Assembly (NCBI RefSeq): GCF_029892065.1
Contig: NZ_CP120373.1
Location: forward strand, 2,859,001 to 2,923,000
From: Sinorhizobium garamanticum
GTDB lineage: Bacteria > Pseudomonadota > Alphaproteobacteria > Rhizobiales > Rhizobiaceae
Length of the DNA stretch: 64,000 bases
Reading direction: 5' to 3'
In this document: positions 40,341 to 48,664 of the stretch, in pieces
Position numbering within the stretch: position 1 is the first letter of the stretch
Layout of the letters: the number at the start of each line of letters is the position of its first letter
Notes under the pieces: generated by a model
Database searches by the model: none
Told to the model about the DNA's origin: nothing
What the model saw: the letters and a program-made list of their open reading frames with translations, nothing else
Position numbers and translations under genes: made by a program

Positions 40341-41368
40341 TCCTGAACCACCTGACCAAGGATTTCGGGAGCGGCCGGCCGGCGGTGGCGGACGTTTCGC
40401 TGACGCTGCGCCGGCAGGCCTTTCTCGCGCTCCTCGGCCCCTCCGGCTGCGGCAAGACGACGGTGCTTCGCATGATCGCCGGCTTCGAGCAGCCGACGGA
40501 CGGTTCGATCTTCTATGGCGAGCGGCGGCTTTCGGACGCCGAGCGCGCGCTGCCGCCGGAAAAGCGCAACATGGCGATGGTGTTCCAGTCCTATGCGCTC
40601 TGGCCGCATATGACGGTCGCGGAGAACGTCGGCTATCCCTTGAAGGTGAGGGGCATTTCCGGTGCGCCCTGGCAGAAGCTCGTGGGCGACGCGCTGGCGC
40701 TGGTCAAGCTCACCGACTTTGCCGAGCGGCGGCCGTCAGCGCTTTCCGGCGGCCAGCGCCAGCGGGTGGCGCTCGCCCGCTGCCTCGTGACCCAGCCGGA
40801 TGTCGTGCTGCTCGACGAGCCGCTCGCCAATCTCGACCAGCACCTGCGCAAAGCAATGGAGGAGACCTTCCGCGCCTTCCACGAGCGCTCCGGCGCCACC
40901 ATGGTCTACGTCACCCACGACCAGGCCGAGGCGATGTCGCTCGCAACCGACGTCGCGGTGATGTCGGAAGGCCGGCTCCTCCAGGTGGCGCCGCCGGCAG
41001 AGATCTATGCTAGGCCGGAGGGGCGCGTCGTCGGCGGCCTCATCGGTCGCGGCAGCATCCTGCGGTTGCCGCTGGCGGAGACCGGCGAAAGGCAGCTCGG
41101 CTGGCCGGTGTTCCGCGAGGCGCTCGGGTGGCGCGATGCAAATGGTGCGACCGGCGGGCCGCTTGCCGACGTGCTGGTTAGGCCGGAACACGTCCACCGC
41201 GGCACCGACGGCATTCTCATGCGGGTCATGTCGTGCGCCTTCGAAGGCGAACGCTTCTCGCTCGACCTTGCGCTCGGCGATGGCCAGCGGCTGAAGGCCT
41301 ACAGCAGCGTGGCGATCGCGGAGGGACAGGCGGTGCCGTTCGTGATCGCGAGCGGCTGGCGTCTGTGA
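40328..41368 (+). CDS. ABC transporter ATP-binding protein (FbpC/PotA-like)
   Basis: A 346-residue ATPase: Walker A 'LLGPSGCGKTTVLRM', Q-loop 'MVFQSYALWPHM', signature 'LSGGQRQRVALARCL', Walker B 'VVLLDEPLANLD', switch His in 'YVTHDQAEAMSLATDVAVM'. The C-terminal 110 residues form a TOBE-type regulatory domain ('VLVRPEHVHRG'). Start is GTG at 40328, overlapping the permease stop by 13 nt. Completes an importer of the Fe3+/phosphonate type; substrate identity depends on the binding protein. Confidence 0.93.
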   Translation: MAQLILNHLTKDFGSGRPAVADVSLTLRRQAFLALLGPSGCGKTTVLRMIAGFEQPTDGSIFYGERRLSDAERALPPEKRNMAMVFQSYALWPHMTVAENVGYPLKVRGISGAPWQKLVGDALALVKLTDFAERRPSALSGGQRQRVALARCLVTQPDVVLLDEPLANLDQHLRKAMEETFRAFHERSGATMVYVTHDQAEAMSLATDVAVMSEGRLLQVAPPAEIYARPEGRVVGGLIGRGSILRLPLAETGERQLGWPVFREALGWRDANGATGGPLADVLVRPEHVHRGTDGILMRVMSCAFEGERFSLDLALGDGQRLKAYSSVAIAEGQAVPFVIASGWRL

Positions 41369-41903
41369 GGGTGGCGGTGGCGGCGGTGCCTTGCTCCCTA
41401 CAAGTCTGTTGAGTTGGTGGTGCGGTCCCCCTACAAACGCCCGCGTCGCCGCTCCATTTGATCTTCACCAAGGGTTCGGTTCACCGATGCCCAAAGTGTC
41501 CCGCGCTGCCGACGAGGCGCGGCTGGACTGCTGTGACAAGCACAGGAGTGAGGGAGTTGGGGTGATGGACGGTGCCAGGGTTAGTGGCGAGAGGATGCCA
41601 ATGCAAGCAGGTGCACGATCTCTCCTGCTGTCATCCTCGGGCTTGACCCGAGGATCCATCATCAAGGTTTGAGCGCCTTGTGTTTGGATCCTCGGGTCAA
41701 GCCCGAGGATGACGGAGTGGGCAGGCCAGAACTTCGCCCAAGGTACGGGGGCGAGCCCGACGATGATGGAACGGCCTGTCCGTGATGACGCGAGGGTGGA
41801 GCCTCCATCGCCGGAAAAACTGCATCAAAAAGGTAACTGGTTGCTTTATACAATCAATAATGCGATAGTGCGAACAATGCTTGACCAACCAAGGGAGGAA
41901 ACA
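41369..41903. other. Repeat-bearing gap before the GST gene
   Basis: 535 bases without a gene. It includes a degenerate ATTCCTGTG palindrome copy (41527-41549) and the paired palindromic element listed separately. The last 100 bases are A+T-richer and probably contain the GST promoter. Confidence 0.5.
41630..41713. repeat. Paired palindromic repeat element, short-spacer copy
   Basis: Arms 41630-41658 and 41685-41713 (GTCATCCTCGGGCTTGACCC... and its exact complement) with only 26 bp between them, compared with about 48 bp in the other two complete copies at 19234 and 25737. Confidence 0.85.
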
Positions 41904-42512
41904 ATGAAGCTCTACCAGGGCATGGGACCGAGCTCCTATCGCGTGCGCATCTTCATGGCGGAAAAGGGCGTCACGCTGCCGATGGTGAACATCGATTTCT
42001 TCAAGGGCGAGCACAGGGCACCGGACTTCCTGAAGCTCAATTCGCTCGGGCAGATCCCGGTGCTGGAGCTCGACGACGGCACGATCATCACCGAAAGCGT
42101 CGCGATCTGCCGGTATCTAGAGGAGACGCATCCCGAGCCGCCGCTCTTCGGCACCGATGCCGTCAGCTGCGCCAAGGTCGAGATGTGGAACCGGCGGGCG
42201 GAACTGGTGATCTTGGCCACGATCGGCAACGTCGCGCTCCATTCCGATGAGCTCTTCAAGGATCGCCTGACGCAGTTTCCGGCCTTCGCGGAGACCGAGC
42301 GGCAGGCGGTGCCGAAGAAATGGGCCTGGCTCGACCGCGAGCTTGCCGACGGCCGGCCGTTCCTCGCAGGTGAGGATTTCTCGATCGCCGACATTACCGC
42401 CGGCGTTTGCGGCTGGCTGGGCGAGGTCTTCGGCATGGAAATCCCGGATACGCTTGAGAATGTGAAGCGCTGGAACGAGCGGGTGAGGAGTCGGCCGAGC
42501 TGGGATGCATAA
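41904..42512 (+). CDS. Glutathione S-transferase family protein
   Basis: A 202-residue GST: 'MKLYQGMGPSSYRVRIFMAEKGV' with the active-site Ser, cis-Pro block 'LNSLGQIPVLELDDGTII', glutathione-binding 'ITESVAICRYLEETHP' and the C-domain capping motif 'FLAGEDFSIADITAGV'. GGGAGGAAACA directly precedes the ATG; the upstream part of the open frame is repeat sequence and not coding. Third GST of the window and not closely similar to the other two. Substrate unknown. Confidence 0.92.
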   Translation: MKLYQGMGPSSYRVRIFMAEKGVTLPMVNIDFFKGEHRAPDFLKLNSLGQIPVLELDDGTIITESVAICRYLEETHPEPPLFGTDAVSCAKVEMWNRRAELVILATIGNVALHSDELFKDRLTQFPAFAETERQAVPKKWAWLDRELADGRPFLAGEDFSIADITAGVCGWLGEVFGMEIPDTLENVKRWNERVRSRPSWDA

Positions 42513-42550
42513 GGCGGGAACGCTGGGTGATTTGACGGGCCGGCGGTGGG

Positions 42551-42680
42551 CTAGAGCCCTTCAGGGCTAAATGGAAGCAGTTCTGCCGTATGCTTTGGCT
42601 ACGCCGCGCGCCGGCCAGTCGACCATCCGACTCCGTTTGAGCCAACAGAGCTGTTTCCATTTAACCCTGAAGGGCTCTAG
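42551..42680. repeat. 130-bp element with 34-bp terminal inverted repeats
   Basis: The arms 42551-42584 (CTAGAGCCCTTCAGGGCTAA...) and 42647-42680 (...TTAACCCTGAAGGGCTCTAG) are reverse complements with 3 mismatches in 34, enclosing 62 bp. Each arm has its own small palindrome (AGCCCTTCAGGGCT). Size and structure suit a MITE-like or RNA-hairpin element. It lies in the 338-base gap before the HAD-ATPase gene; no gene is seen there. Confidence 0.8.
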
Positions 42681-42850
42681 CTCTGTCGCTTGCCGCTGCG
42701 AGCGTCCGGCCGCTTCGGGTTAGCCTGTTCAACAAATCGGACATAGGGCCTGGGAACCAGCACCACGCCTGCACGTTCCTCTCAGCGGCACAACAACGGC
42801 GGCGGCGGGGAGCAACCGAGCGCGCCGCCAGCAACAGAGGCGGCGAGCAA

Positions 42851-44557
42851 ATGTATCTCATGGCCCTTGCGACAGACTACGACGGCACGCTGGCTGAAGA
42901 CGGCGCTGTCAGGCCGGAAACGCTGGAGGCCTTGAAGAGACTGAAGGAGACCGGCCGAAAGCTCCTGCTCGTTACCGGGCGCGAGCTGCCGGATCTGAAG
43001 CGGGTGTTCCCCCACACGGACCTTTTCGACAAGGTCGTCGTGGAGAACGGCGCCTTGCTCTATACGCCCGATAGCGACGAAGAGAAGCTGATCGCGCCCG
43101 CACCGCCGCCGGAATTTGTCGCACGCCTGCGGCAGAAGGGCGTCGACAACATATCCGTGGGGCGTTCCATCGTCGCCACCTGGGAGCCGCATCAAACCGC
43201 CGCGCTCGAAGCAATCAACGAACTTGGCCTTGAACTCGAGATCATTTTCAACAAGGGCGCAGTGATGGTGCTTCCGAGCGGCGTCAACAAGGCGACCGGG
43301 CTCAAATCGGCGATCGAGGAGATGCAGCTTTCCTTCCTGAACGTCGTGGCTGTCGGCGATGCGGAAAACGATCACGCGCTGCTGCGGACGGTCGGCTGTG
43401 GCGTCGCGGTCGCGAATGCCCTGCCGGCGCTGAAGGATACGGCCGATCTGGTGCTCGTCGGCGCGCGAGGCGAGGGCGTCGAGGAACTGATCGCCGAGAT
43501 CATCGAGCGCGACCATGCGCTCTGCGTCAACAAGCGCCACCGGATCCCGATCGGCGAGGACGACGACGGACCGGCCGAAATCGGGCCGCGCGACGTGCTG
43601 CTGATTGCCGGAAGTTCGGGCAGCGGCAAGTCGATGCTGGTAACCGCCGTTTCGGAGCGGCTGCAGGAGCGGCGCTCACAGTTCTGCGTTTTCGATGCGG
43701 AAGGTGACTATGAGGGCCTCGAGGGTACCGTGACCGTCGGCAGCAGTCTGGTACCGCCGACGGAGAGCGAGATCGTGGAACTCCTCGCCAATCCGGACAA
43801 CAATGTCGTGATCAATGCGCTCGGCCTCGAGGTCGAGGAACATCCGGAGTTCTTCTCCAAGCTGATGCCGTCCCTGTCGGCCTTTCGCGCCAAGACGGGC
43901 AGGCCACACTGGCTGATCATCGACGAGGCGCATCTCGCCCTGCCGGCGTCACGCGACAGCGCTTCGCTGGCTCTCGCGGACGACCGCTCGGGTATGATCA
44001 TGATCACCGTTCATCCGGATTCCGTTTCTCCAGATGTGCTTGCGGCAGTCACCGCCGTCGCGGCATTCGGTCCCGCAGCGCGCGAGGCGATCGAAGCTCT
44101 TTGCGCGGCTGTGGGAGAAGCGCCGCCGGACGGTCTTGACGAGCCAGAGGCGGACGACGAGGTGCTTTTCTGGCAACGCTCGAGTGCCGCGCCCGTGCGG
44201 CGAATCCGGGTCGAAAAGCCGCGGCAGGCCCGCAAGCGGCACACGCGCAAATATGCCGAAGGCCATCTGGACGAGGAGGCGAGCTTCTATTTCCGCGGCC
44301 CGGAGCAGGAGATGAACCTGCGCGCCCACAACCTGACGGCCTTCCTGCAGATTGCCGAGGGGATCAATGACGAGACCTGGGAGCATCACTTAAGGGGCGG
44401 CGACTACTCGCAATGGTTCGAGGAAAGCATCGGCGATGCGGAGCTGGCAGAGGAAGCCGCAGGGGTCGAGGAAGATCGCTCGCTCTCGCCCGCCGAAAGT
44501 CGCGACAGGATCGCAGAGGCCGTGCGCCGCCGCTACACGGCACCGGCATTGGGGTAG
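42851..44557 (+). CDS. HAD-IIB phosphatase fused to a P-loop ATPase
   Basis: A 568-residue, apparently cytoplasmic fusion. Residues 1-225 are a complete HAD-IIB phosphatase: D9/D11 in 'ATDYDGTLAEDG', Thr-Gly-Arg (42-44), Lys147 in 'NKATGL' and 'VGDAENDHALL' (168-178). Residues about 240-420 are a HerA-like ATPase: Walker A 'IAGSSGSGKSML' (252-263) and Walker B 'HWLIIDEAHLALP' (353-365). The C-terminal 130 residues have 'EQEMNLRAHNLTAFLQIAEG' and 'WEHHLRGGDYSQWFEESIGD', possibly DUF5752-like. I recall similar proteins in rhizobia but no assigned function. Whether the ATPase regulates the phosphatase or moves nucleic acid cannot be told. Confidence 0.85.
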   Translation: MYLMALATDYDGTLAEDGAVRPETLEALKRLKETGRKLLLVTGRELPDLKRVFPHTDLFDKVVVENGALLYTPDSDEEKLIAPAPPPEFVARLRQKGVDNISVGRSIVATWEPHQTAALEAINELGLELEIIFNKGAVMVLPSGVNKATGLKSAIEEMQLSFLNVVAVGDAENDHALLRTVGCGVAVANALPALKDTADLVLVGARGEGVEELIAEIIERDHALCVNKRHRIPIGEDDDGPAEIGPRDVLLIAGSSGSGKSMLVTAVSERLQERRSQFCVFDAEGDYEGLEGTVTVGSSLVPPTESEIVELLANPDNNVVINALGLEVEEHPEFFSKLMPSLSAFRAKTGRPHWLIIDEAHLALPASRDSASLALADDRSGMIMITVHPDSVSPDVLAAVTAVAAFGPAAREAIEALCAAVGEAPPDGLDEPEADDEVLFWQRSSAAPVRRIRVEKPRQARKRHTRKYAEGHLDEEASFYFRGPEQEMNLRAHNLTAFLQIAEGINDETWEHHLRGGDYSQWFEESIGDAELAEEAAGVEEDRSLSPAESRDRIAEAVRRRYTAPALG

Positions 44558-44658
44558 TGCCGTCTACGCCACGCCGATCTCGTGCGCGAGACGATTGCGG
44601 ACGCGTGTATATTGGGAACGAAAGAGGTGGGGCAACCGTCTTTTGCAAGGGGTTACAG

Positions 44659-45060
44659 ATGAAAATCCTCTCGCATGCCGACCAGCCACTCGAGGAATGG
44701 CGCCCGGGCGTTCAGACGCGAATGAATGTCGCCGCTACCGTGGGCGCAAGGGAGCTTTGCATCTTCGAGCAATGGGTCTTGCCTGGTGCCGGTGCGCCCG
44801 ACCACTTCCATTTCGTCGAGGAGGTGCTGACCGTGCTGGCGGGCGAGGCGGAGATCCGCCTTGGAGCGGACCGTGTGGTTCTGACGCCCGGTCAATCACT
44901 GATCGTTCCCGCGGGCCTCCGGCACGGCTTTCGCAACATAGGTCCGGCGACGCTTCATATGCATGCGGTCCTCGCTTCCGCCTGCTTCGAGGCGGCGTTC
45001 GACGAGCGCGAACCTCCGGTTCGTCGATGGGCGATGCCGTCGCCAATCGAGCAGACATAG
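44659..45060 (+). CDS. Cupin-domain protein
   Basis: A 133-residue single cupin. The two metal-binding motifs are 'GAPDHFHFVEEVLTVLAGE' (His, His, Glu) and 'PGQSLIVPAGLRHGFRNIG' (His), so a metal site of the 3-His/1-Glu type is likely. Small cupins of this kind are dioxygenases, isomerases or sensors. AAGGGG precedes the ATG at 44659; the frame upstream overlaps the HAD-ATPase gene and is not used. 101 nt after that gene on the same strand. Confidence 0.88.
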   Translation: MKILSHADQPLEEWRPGVQTRMNVAATVGARELCIFEQWVLPGAGAPDHFHFVEEVLTVLAGEAEIRLGADRVVLTPGQSLIVPAGLRHGFRNIGPATLHMHAVLASACFEAAFDEREPPVRRWAMPSPIEQT

Positions 45061-45286
45061 ACAGTCGCCCCGCGTGCCTTGGCCCCTGCCGATACGCGCT
45101 TGCCATTTCTGAGTCTGGCCGCACGTAGCTGTGGACTTGCCTCGTTTTTGCCGTTCTTGCCTTCTCCGTGGCCTTTTTGAGTTCCTAAAATAGGTGACTG
45201 ATTCGCGCCCGCACCGCTTTCGTCGCAGTTTCCGGGGGACGGACGAGCCTCTTACGACCCCGCGAAACTGCCCAAGGAGAAGAGCC

Positions 45287-46330
45287 ATGACAGAGTACAA
45301 GAAGCCGATCATCACGGAGATGCGTCCGAAAATCACTGTCATCGGTGTCGGCGGCGGGGGCGGCAACGCCATCAACAACATGATCGCGGAGAACCTGCAA
45401 GGCGTCGATTTCATTGCCGCCAATACCGACGCGCAGGCGCTTTCGATGTCGAAGGCGGAGCGGCGCATCCAGCTCGGCACCGCCGTTACCGAGGGTCTCG
45501 GTGCCGGATCGCTGCCGGATATCGGCAATGCGGCGGCGCAGGAATCGATCGACGAGATCATGGATCATCTGGGTGGCACGCATATGTGCTTCGTCACCGC
45601 CGGCATGGGCGGCGGCACCGGCACCGGGGCGGCGCCGGTGATTGCCGAGGCGGCGCGGCGGGCCGGCATCCTGACGGTGGCCGTCGTCACCAAGCCCTTC
45701 AGCTTCGAGGGCAAGCGGCGCATGCAGACGGCGGAGATGGGCATCGATCGGCTGCGCGAGAGCGCCGACACCGTGATCGTCATCCCCAACCAGAACCTCT
45801 TCCGCATCGCCGATGCCAAGACCACCTTTGCCGACGCCTTCATGATCGCCGACCGGGTGCTCTATTCGGGGGTCAGCTGCATCACCGACCTGATCGTCAA
45901 GGAGGGGTTGATGAACCTCGACTTCGCCGACGTGAAGACGGTGATGAAGGGCATGGGCCGGGCGATGATGGGAACGGGCGAGGCGACCGGCGAGAGCCGC
46001 GCGATGATGGCGGCGGAGGCGGCGATCGCCAATCCGCTGCTCGACGAAGTCTCGATGCGCGGCGCCAAGGGCGTGCTGGTCTCGATCTCCGGCGGCATGG
46101 ACATGACGCTGTTCGAGGTCGACGAGGCGGCCACCCGCATCCGCGAGGAGGTCTATGACGAGGCCGACATCGTCGTCGGCGCGATCTTCGACCGGACGCT
46201 CGACGGCACCTTCCGCGTCTCCGTGGTGGCAACAGGTCTCGACAGCCCGCGCACGACCGGCGACATTCAGGGCCAGCCCGAGATGGTCAACGGCCAGCCG
46301 GCACAGGTTCCGCCGCGCACGCTGCAATAG
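45287..46330 (+). CDS. ftsZ2: Second FtsZ (short form)
   Basis: A 347-residue tubulin-like GTPase. The nucleotide loop is '[15 protein letters not shown]', the N-terminal phosphate-binding block '[17 protein letters not shown]', and the T7 catalytic loop '[14 protein letters not shown]' carries the Asp that completes the active site of the next subunit. It ends about 20 residues after the GTPase domain: the long linker and conserved C-terminal peptide that bind FtsA/ZipA-type partners are absent. This matches the short FtsZ2 described in Sinorhizobium meliloti beside the long essential FtsZ1. AAGGAGA precedes the ATG. It stands apart from the division (dcw) cluster. Confidence 0.93.
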   Translation: MTEYKKPIITEMRPKITVIGVGGGGGNAINNMIAENLQGVDFIAANTDAQALSMSKAERRIQLGTAVTEGLGAGSLPDIGNAAAQESIDEIMDHLGGTHMCFVTAGMGGGTGTGAAPVIAEAARRAGILTVAVVTKPFSFEGKRRMQTAEMGIDRLRESADTVIVIPNQNLFRIADAKTTFADAFMIADRVLYSGVSCITDLIVKEGLMNLDFADVKTVMKGMGRAMMGTGEATGESRAMMAAEAAIANPLLDEVSMRGAKGVLVSISGGMDMTLFEVDEAATRIREEVYDEADIVVGAIFDRTLDGTFRVSVVATGLDSPRTTGDIQGQPEMVNGQPAQVPPRTLQ

Positions 46331-46339
46331 TTTCTTGAC

Positions 46340-46383
46340 GCAATTCCGGAGGGGAAGCCATCGCACACTTTTCCTGGAATTGC
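46340..46383. repeat. GCAATTCC/GGAATTGC repeat unit
   Basis: A 44-bp copy 9 nt after the ftsZ2 stop, with inner sequence GGAGGGGAAGCCATCGCACA. Same family as 30591 and 58165. Confidence 0.8.
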
Positions 46384-46686
46384 TTAGGCGGGGGAGCCGG
46401 AGAAGCAGGCGGCGAAAGGCGAGTCCTCTCGCGTCGCGGCTTCTCCGGCACTGTCTCAGGTTCGCGACAGTAGCCTAATGGGGTGGCCGACTTTTTTCGC
46501 CTCATCAAGTCGCTTGACCTGTTGCGCACGATCGAGGCAGCGGCTGGCTGCTCGTGTGTATCGTGGGTCTGAAAGGACGCACGGCGCTGTAAGACATTTC
46601 CGGTCGCTTCGACTTCGCCTGGAAATGTTTTTGTTCGTGCGCATTTCCGGACGGCGAACCGCTTTGCGCTTCGCCTGAAAATGCTT
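46384..46686. other. Gene-free gap between ftsZ2 and the second cyclase
   Basis: About 300 bases where two genes converge. Contains a RIME1 remnant (46561-46594, GGACGCACGGCGCTGTAA) and a diverged pair of sequences resembling the GCAATTCC family (GCATTTCCGGACGGCGAACC near 46640). No gene. Confidence 0.5.
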
Positions 46687-48486
46687 CTATCCCGGCAGCC
46701 CGGCTCGCTCGAGGTCGGCGGCAAAACGGTCGATGAAGTGTTCCGGCATCGCCGGAATGCCGCCGAAATAGAATTCGGCGCGGGCCTTTTCGAGCGTCAT
46801 CTCCGGTCGGAATTTTAGAAGCTCGGCGAGCGCCGCAGGCGCCGCCTCGGCGTTGCCTTGGGCGCCGAGCACGGCCGTCAACACCATCGCCGGCCAAAAG
46901 GTGGTGTTTTCCTGCCTGAGCGAAGCGCGGGCGGCGGCTTCGGCCTCCACGAGCCGGCCCGACTGGTAATGCGCAATCGCCAGCATGTTGTGGAACGTCC
47001 AGAGATGCGGATCGCGCGGGCTCAGCCGGAACGCCTCGTTGATTTCGGCGATGCCCTCCTCGGGGCGTTCGACGTAGCAAAGGGCCTGGCCGAGGGCGAA
47101 ATGGCCTTGCGCGAAGCTCGCATCGAGTTCGAGTGCATTGCGCAGATGCCTGATGCCGCGTTCCGGCTGGCCGCGCAGCGCCAGCGCCCGGCCAAGCGCG
47201 AGATGAGCGGCGGGCTCGCGGCTGTCGAGCGCGATCGCCCGCTCCGCGAGCCGGATGGCATCGGCGATCCTGGCGCCCCGCTCATCCATGGCGCCGTACC
47301 AGCCGAGCTGGATGTGGACATAGGCGAGCCGCGCATAGGCCTGCGCGAATGTCGGATCGACGCTGGTTGCGCGCTCGAAGAGCTCCTTCGCGATCTTCAG
47401 GTCGTCCAGATTGAACTTGTAGAGATGCCAGAGACCTTTCAGGTAGATGTCCCAGGCATCCATGTCGGCGGCCGTCTGTCCGCGCAGCGCGGCAAATTCA
47501 ATGATGCCGAGCTCGGGCTCGACCGTCCCGGTGATCTCGCCGGCGATCTCGTCCTGGAGCACGAAGAGGTCGTCGAGCGTCCGGTCGTAGCGCTCCGCCC
47601 AGAGAAGGGTGGCGCTTTCCGCGCGAAGCAACTGGGCGGTGATGCGGATGCGGTCGCCGGAGCGCCGGACGCTGCCCTCGATCACGTATTTGACGCCAAG
47701 GTCTTCGGCGGCCTTCCGGACATCGACGGGCTTGCCCTTGGAGGCGAAGGAAGAGTTGCGGGCGACGACCTGCAGCCAGCGGCAGCGCGCGAGCGTGTGG
47801 ATGAGCTCCTCGGTGAAGCCGTCCGCAAAATGCTCCTGCTCGTCGACGCTCGACAGGTTGATGAAGGGTAGCACGGCGATCGACGGCCGCTTGCGGTCGG
47901 GCAGGGCGGACGGGCGACGGTCGGATCGCGCCCCACTATCGGCTCGAGCCGCAGCCGGGGTGCCGTGCGTTTCGTCCGGCATCCAGCGCCACGCGCGAAC
48001 CGGGTGGCGAATGTCGGCGAGCGTGCAGCGGCCGAGATCGGTCAAGGGAAGATCGAGCTTTGCTCCGATATGGTCGTGGACCTGTTGCGACAGGCAGATG
48101 CCGCCCGGCGGGGCGATCTCCTGGAGCCGCGCGGCGACGATGACGCCGTCGCCGTGGATGCCGTCATCGTCGATGATGACGTCGCCGAGATGGATGCCGA
48201 TGCGCAAGTGCATGTGCCGGTCGGGATCCACGGTCTCATTGCGCCGGAGCATTGCCTGCTGGATCTCGATCGCTGAGATGACCGCCTCGACGACGCTCGA
48301 GAACTCGGCGAGCAGACCGTCGCCGATGTGGCTGACGACGCGGCCGCCGTGTCCGGCGATGGCGGGAAGAATGACCTCCGTCTGATGGGCCTTCAACGCC
48401 GCGAACGTGCCGGCTTCGTCATGCCGCATCATCCGGCTGTAGCCGGAAAAGTCCGCGTCCAGGATTGCTGCCAGCCGCCGCTTCAT
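46687..48486 (-). CDS. Cyclase-like protein with altered active site, TolB-like and TPR domains
   Basis: A 599-residue protein collinear with the cyclase at 15293. The cyclase domain keeps Asp12 ('DADFSGYSRMM'), Asp56 ('SHIGDGLLAEF') and Arg120. At position 52, the adenine-selecting Lys of the paralogue is Ser ('RVVSHIGDG'), and at 116 the transition-state Asn is Ile ('HGDGVIVAARL'). Reduced or different nucleotide chemistry is therefore expected. A TolB-like segment ('SIAVLPFINLSSVDEQEHF', 'VIEGSVRRSGDR') and TPR repeats ('SLDPTFAQAYARLAYVHIQLG'-like) follow. No membrane span. It could be a catalytically weak partner or a binding protein. Convergent with ftsZ2. Confidence 0.88.
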   Translation of the reverse strand: MKRRLAAILDADFSGYSRMMRHDEAGTFAALKAHQTEVILPAIAGHGGRVVSHIGDGLLAEFSSVVEAVISAIEIQQAMLRRNETVDPDRHMHLRIGIHLGDVIIDDDGIHGDGVIVAARLQEIAPPGGICLSQQVHDHIGAKLDLPLTDLGRCTLADIRHPVRAWRWMPDETHGTPAAARADSGARSDRRPSALPDRKRPSIAVLPFINLSSVDEQEHFADGFTEELIHTLARCRWLQVVARNSSFASKGKPVDVRKAAEDLGVKYVIEGSVRRSGDRIRITAQLLRAESATLLWAERYDRTLDDLFVLQDEIAGEITGTVEPELGIIEFAALRGQTAADMDAWDIYLKGLWHLYKFNLDDLKIAKELFERATSVDPTFAQAYARLAYVHIQLGWYGAMDERGARIADAIRLAERAIALDSREPAAHLALGRALALRGQPERGIRHLRNALELDASFAQGHFALGQALCYVERPEEGIAEINEAFRLSPRDPHLWTFHNMLAIAHYQSGRLVEAEAAARASLRQENTTFWPAMVLTAVLGAQGNAEAAPAALAELLKFRPEMTLEKARAEFYFGGIPAMPEHFIDRFAADLERAGLPG

Positions 48487-48499
48487 ACGCCCCGTCTCC

Positions 48500-48596
48500 T
48501 ACAGCGCGGTCGCGCCCTTTCAACGCACGAAGGCCGCTGTAGCACTTTGATTCGTTGCCTGTTTCCTTAAATCGCCTCCATTTGAAGGAAACAGTC
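48500..48596 (-). repeat. RIME1-like element (diverged)
   Basis: Stem CTACAGCG...CAACGCACGAAGGCCGCTGTAG, then CACTTTGATTCGTTGCCTG and the second stem CCTTAAATCGCCTCCATTTGAAGG with mismatches. Reverse orientation, between the second cyclase and the phytochelatin-synthase-like gene. Confidence 0.75.
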
Positions 48597-48664
48597 CGCA
48601 AGAGTAACAATCGCAGGATCGGGAGTCCATCAAGGCGGCCGATGCTCAGGGGTTTGTCGGCCGC

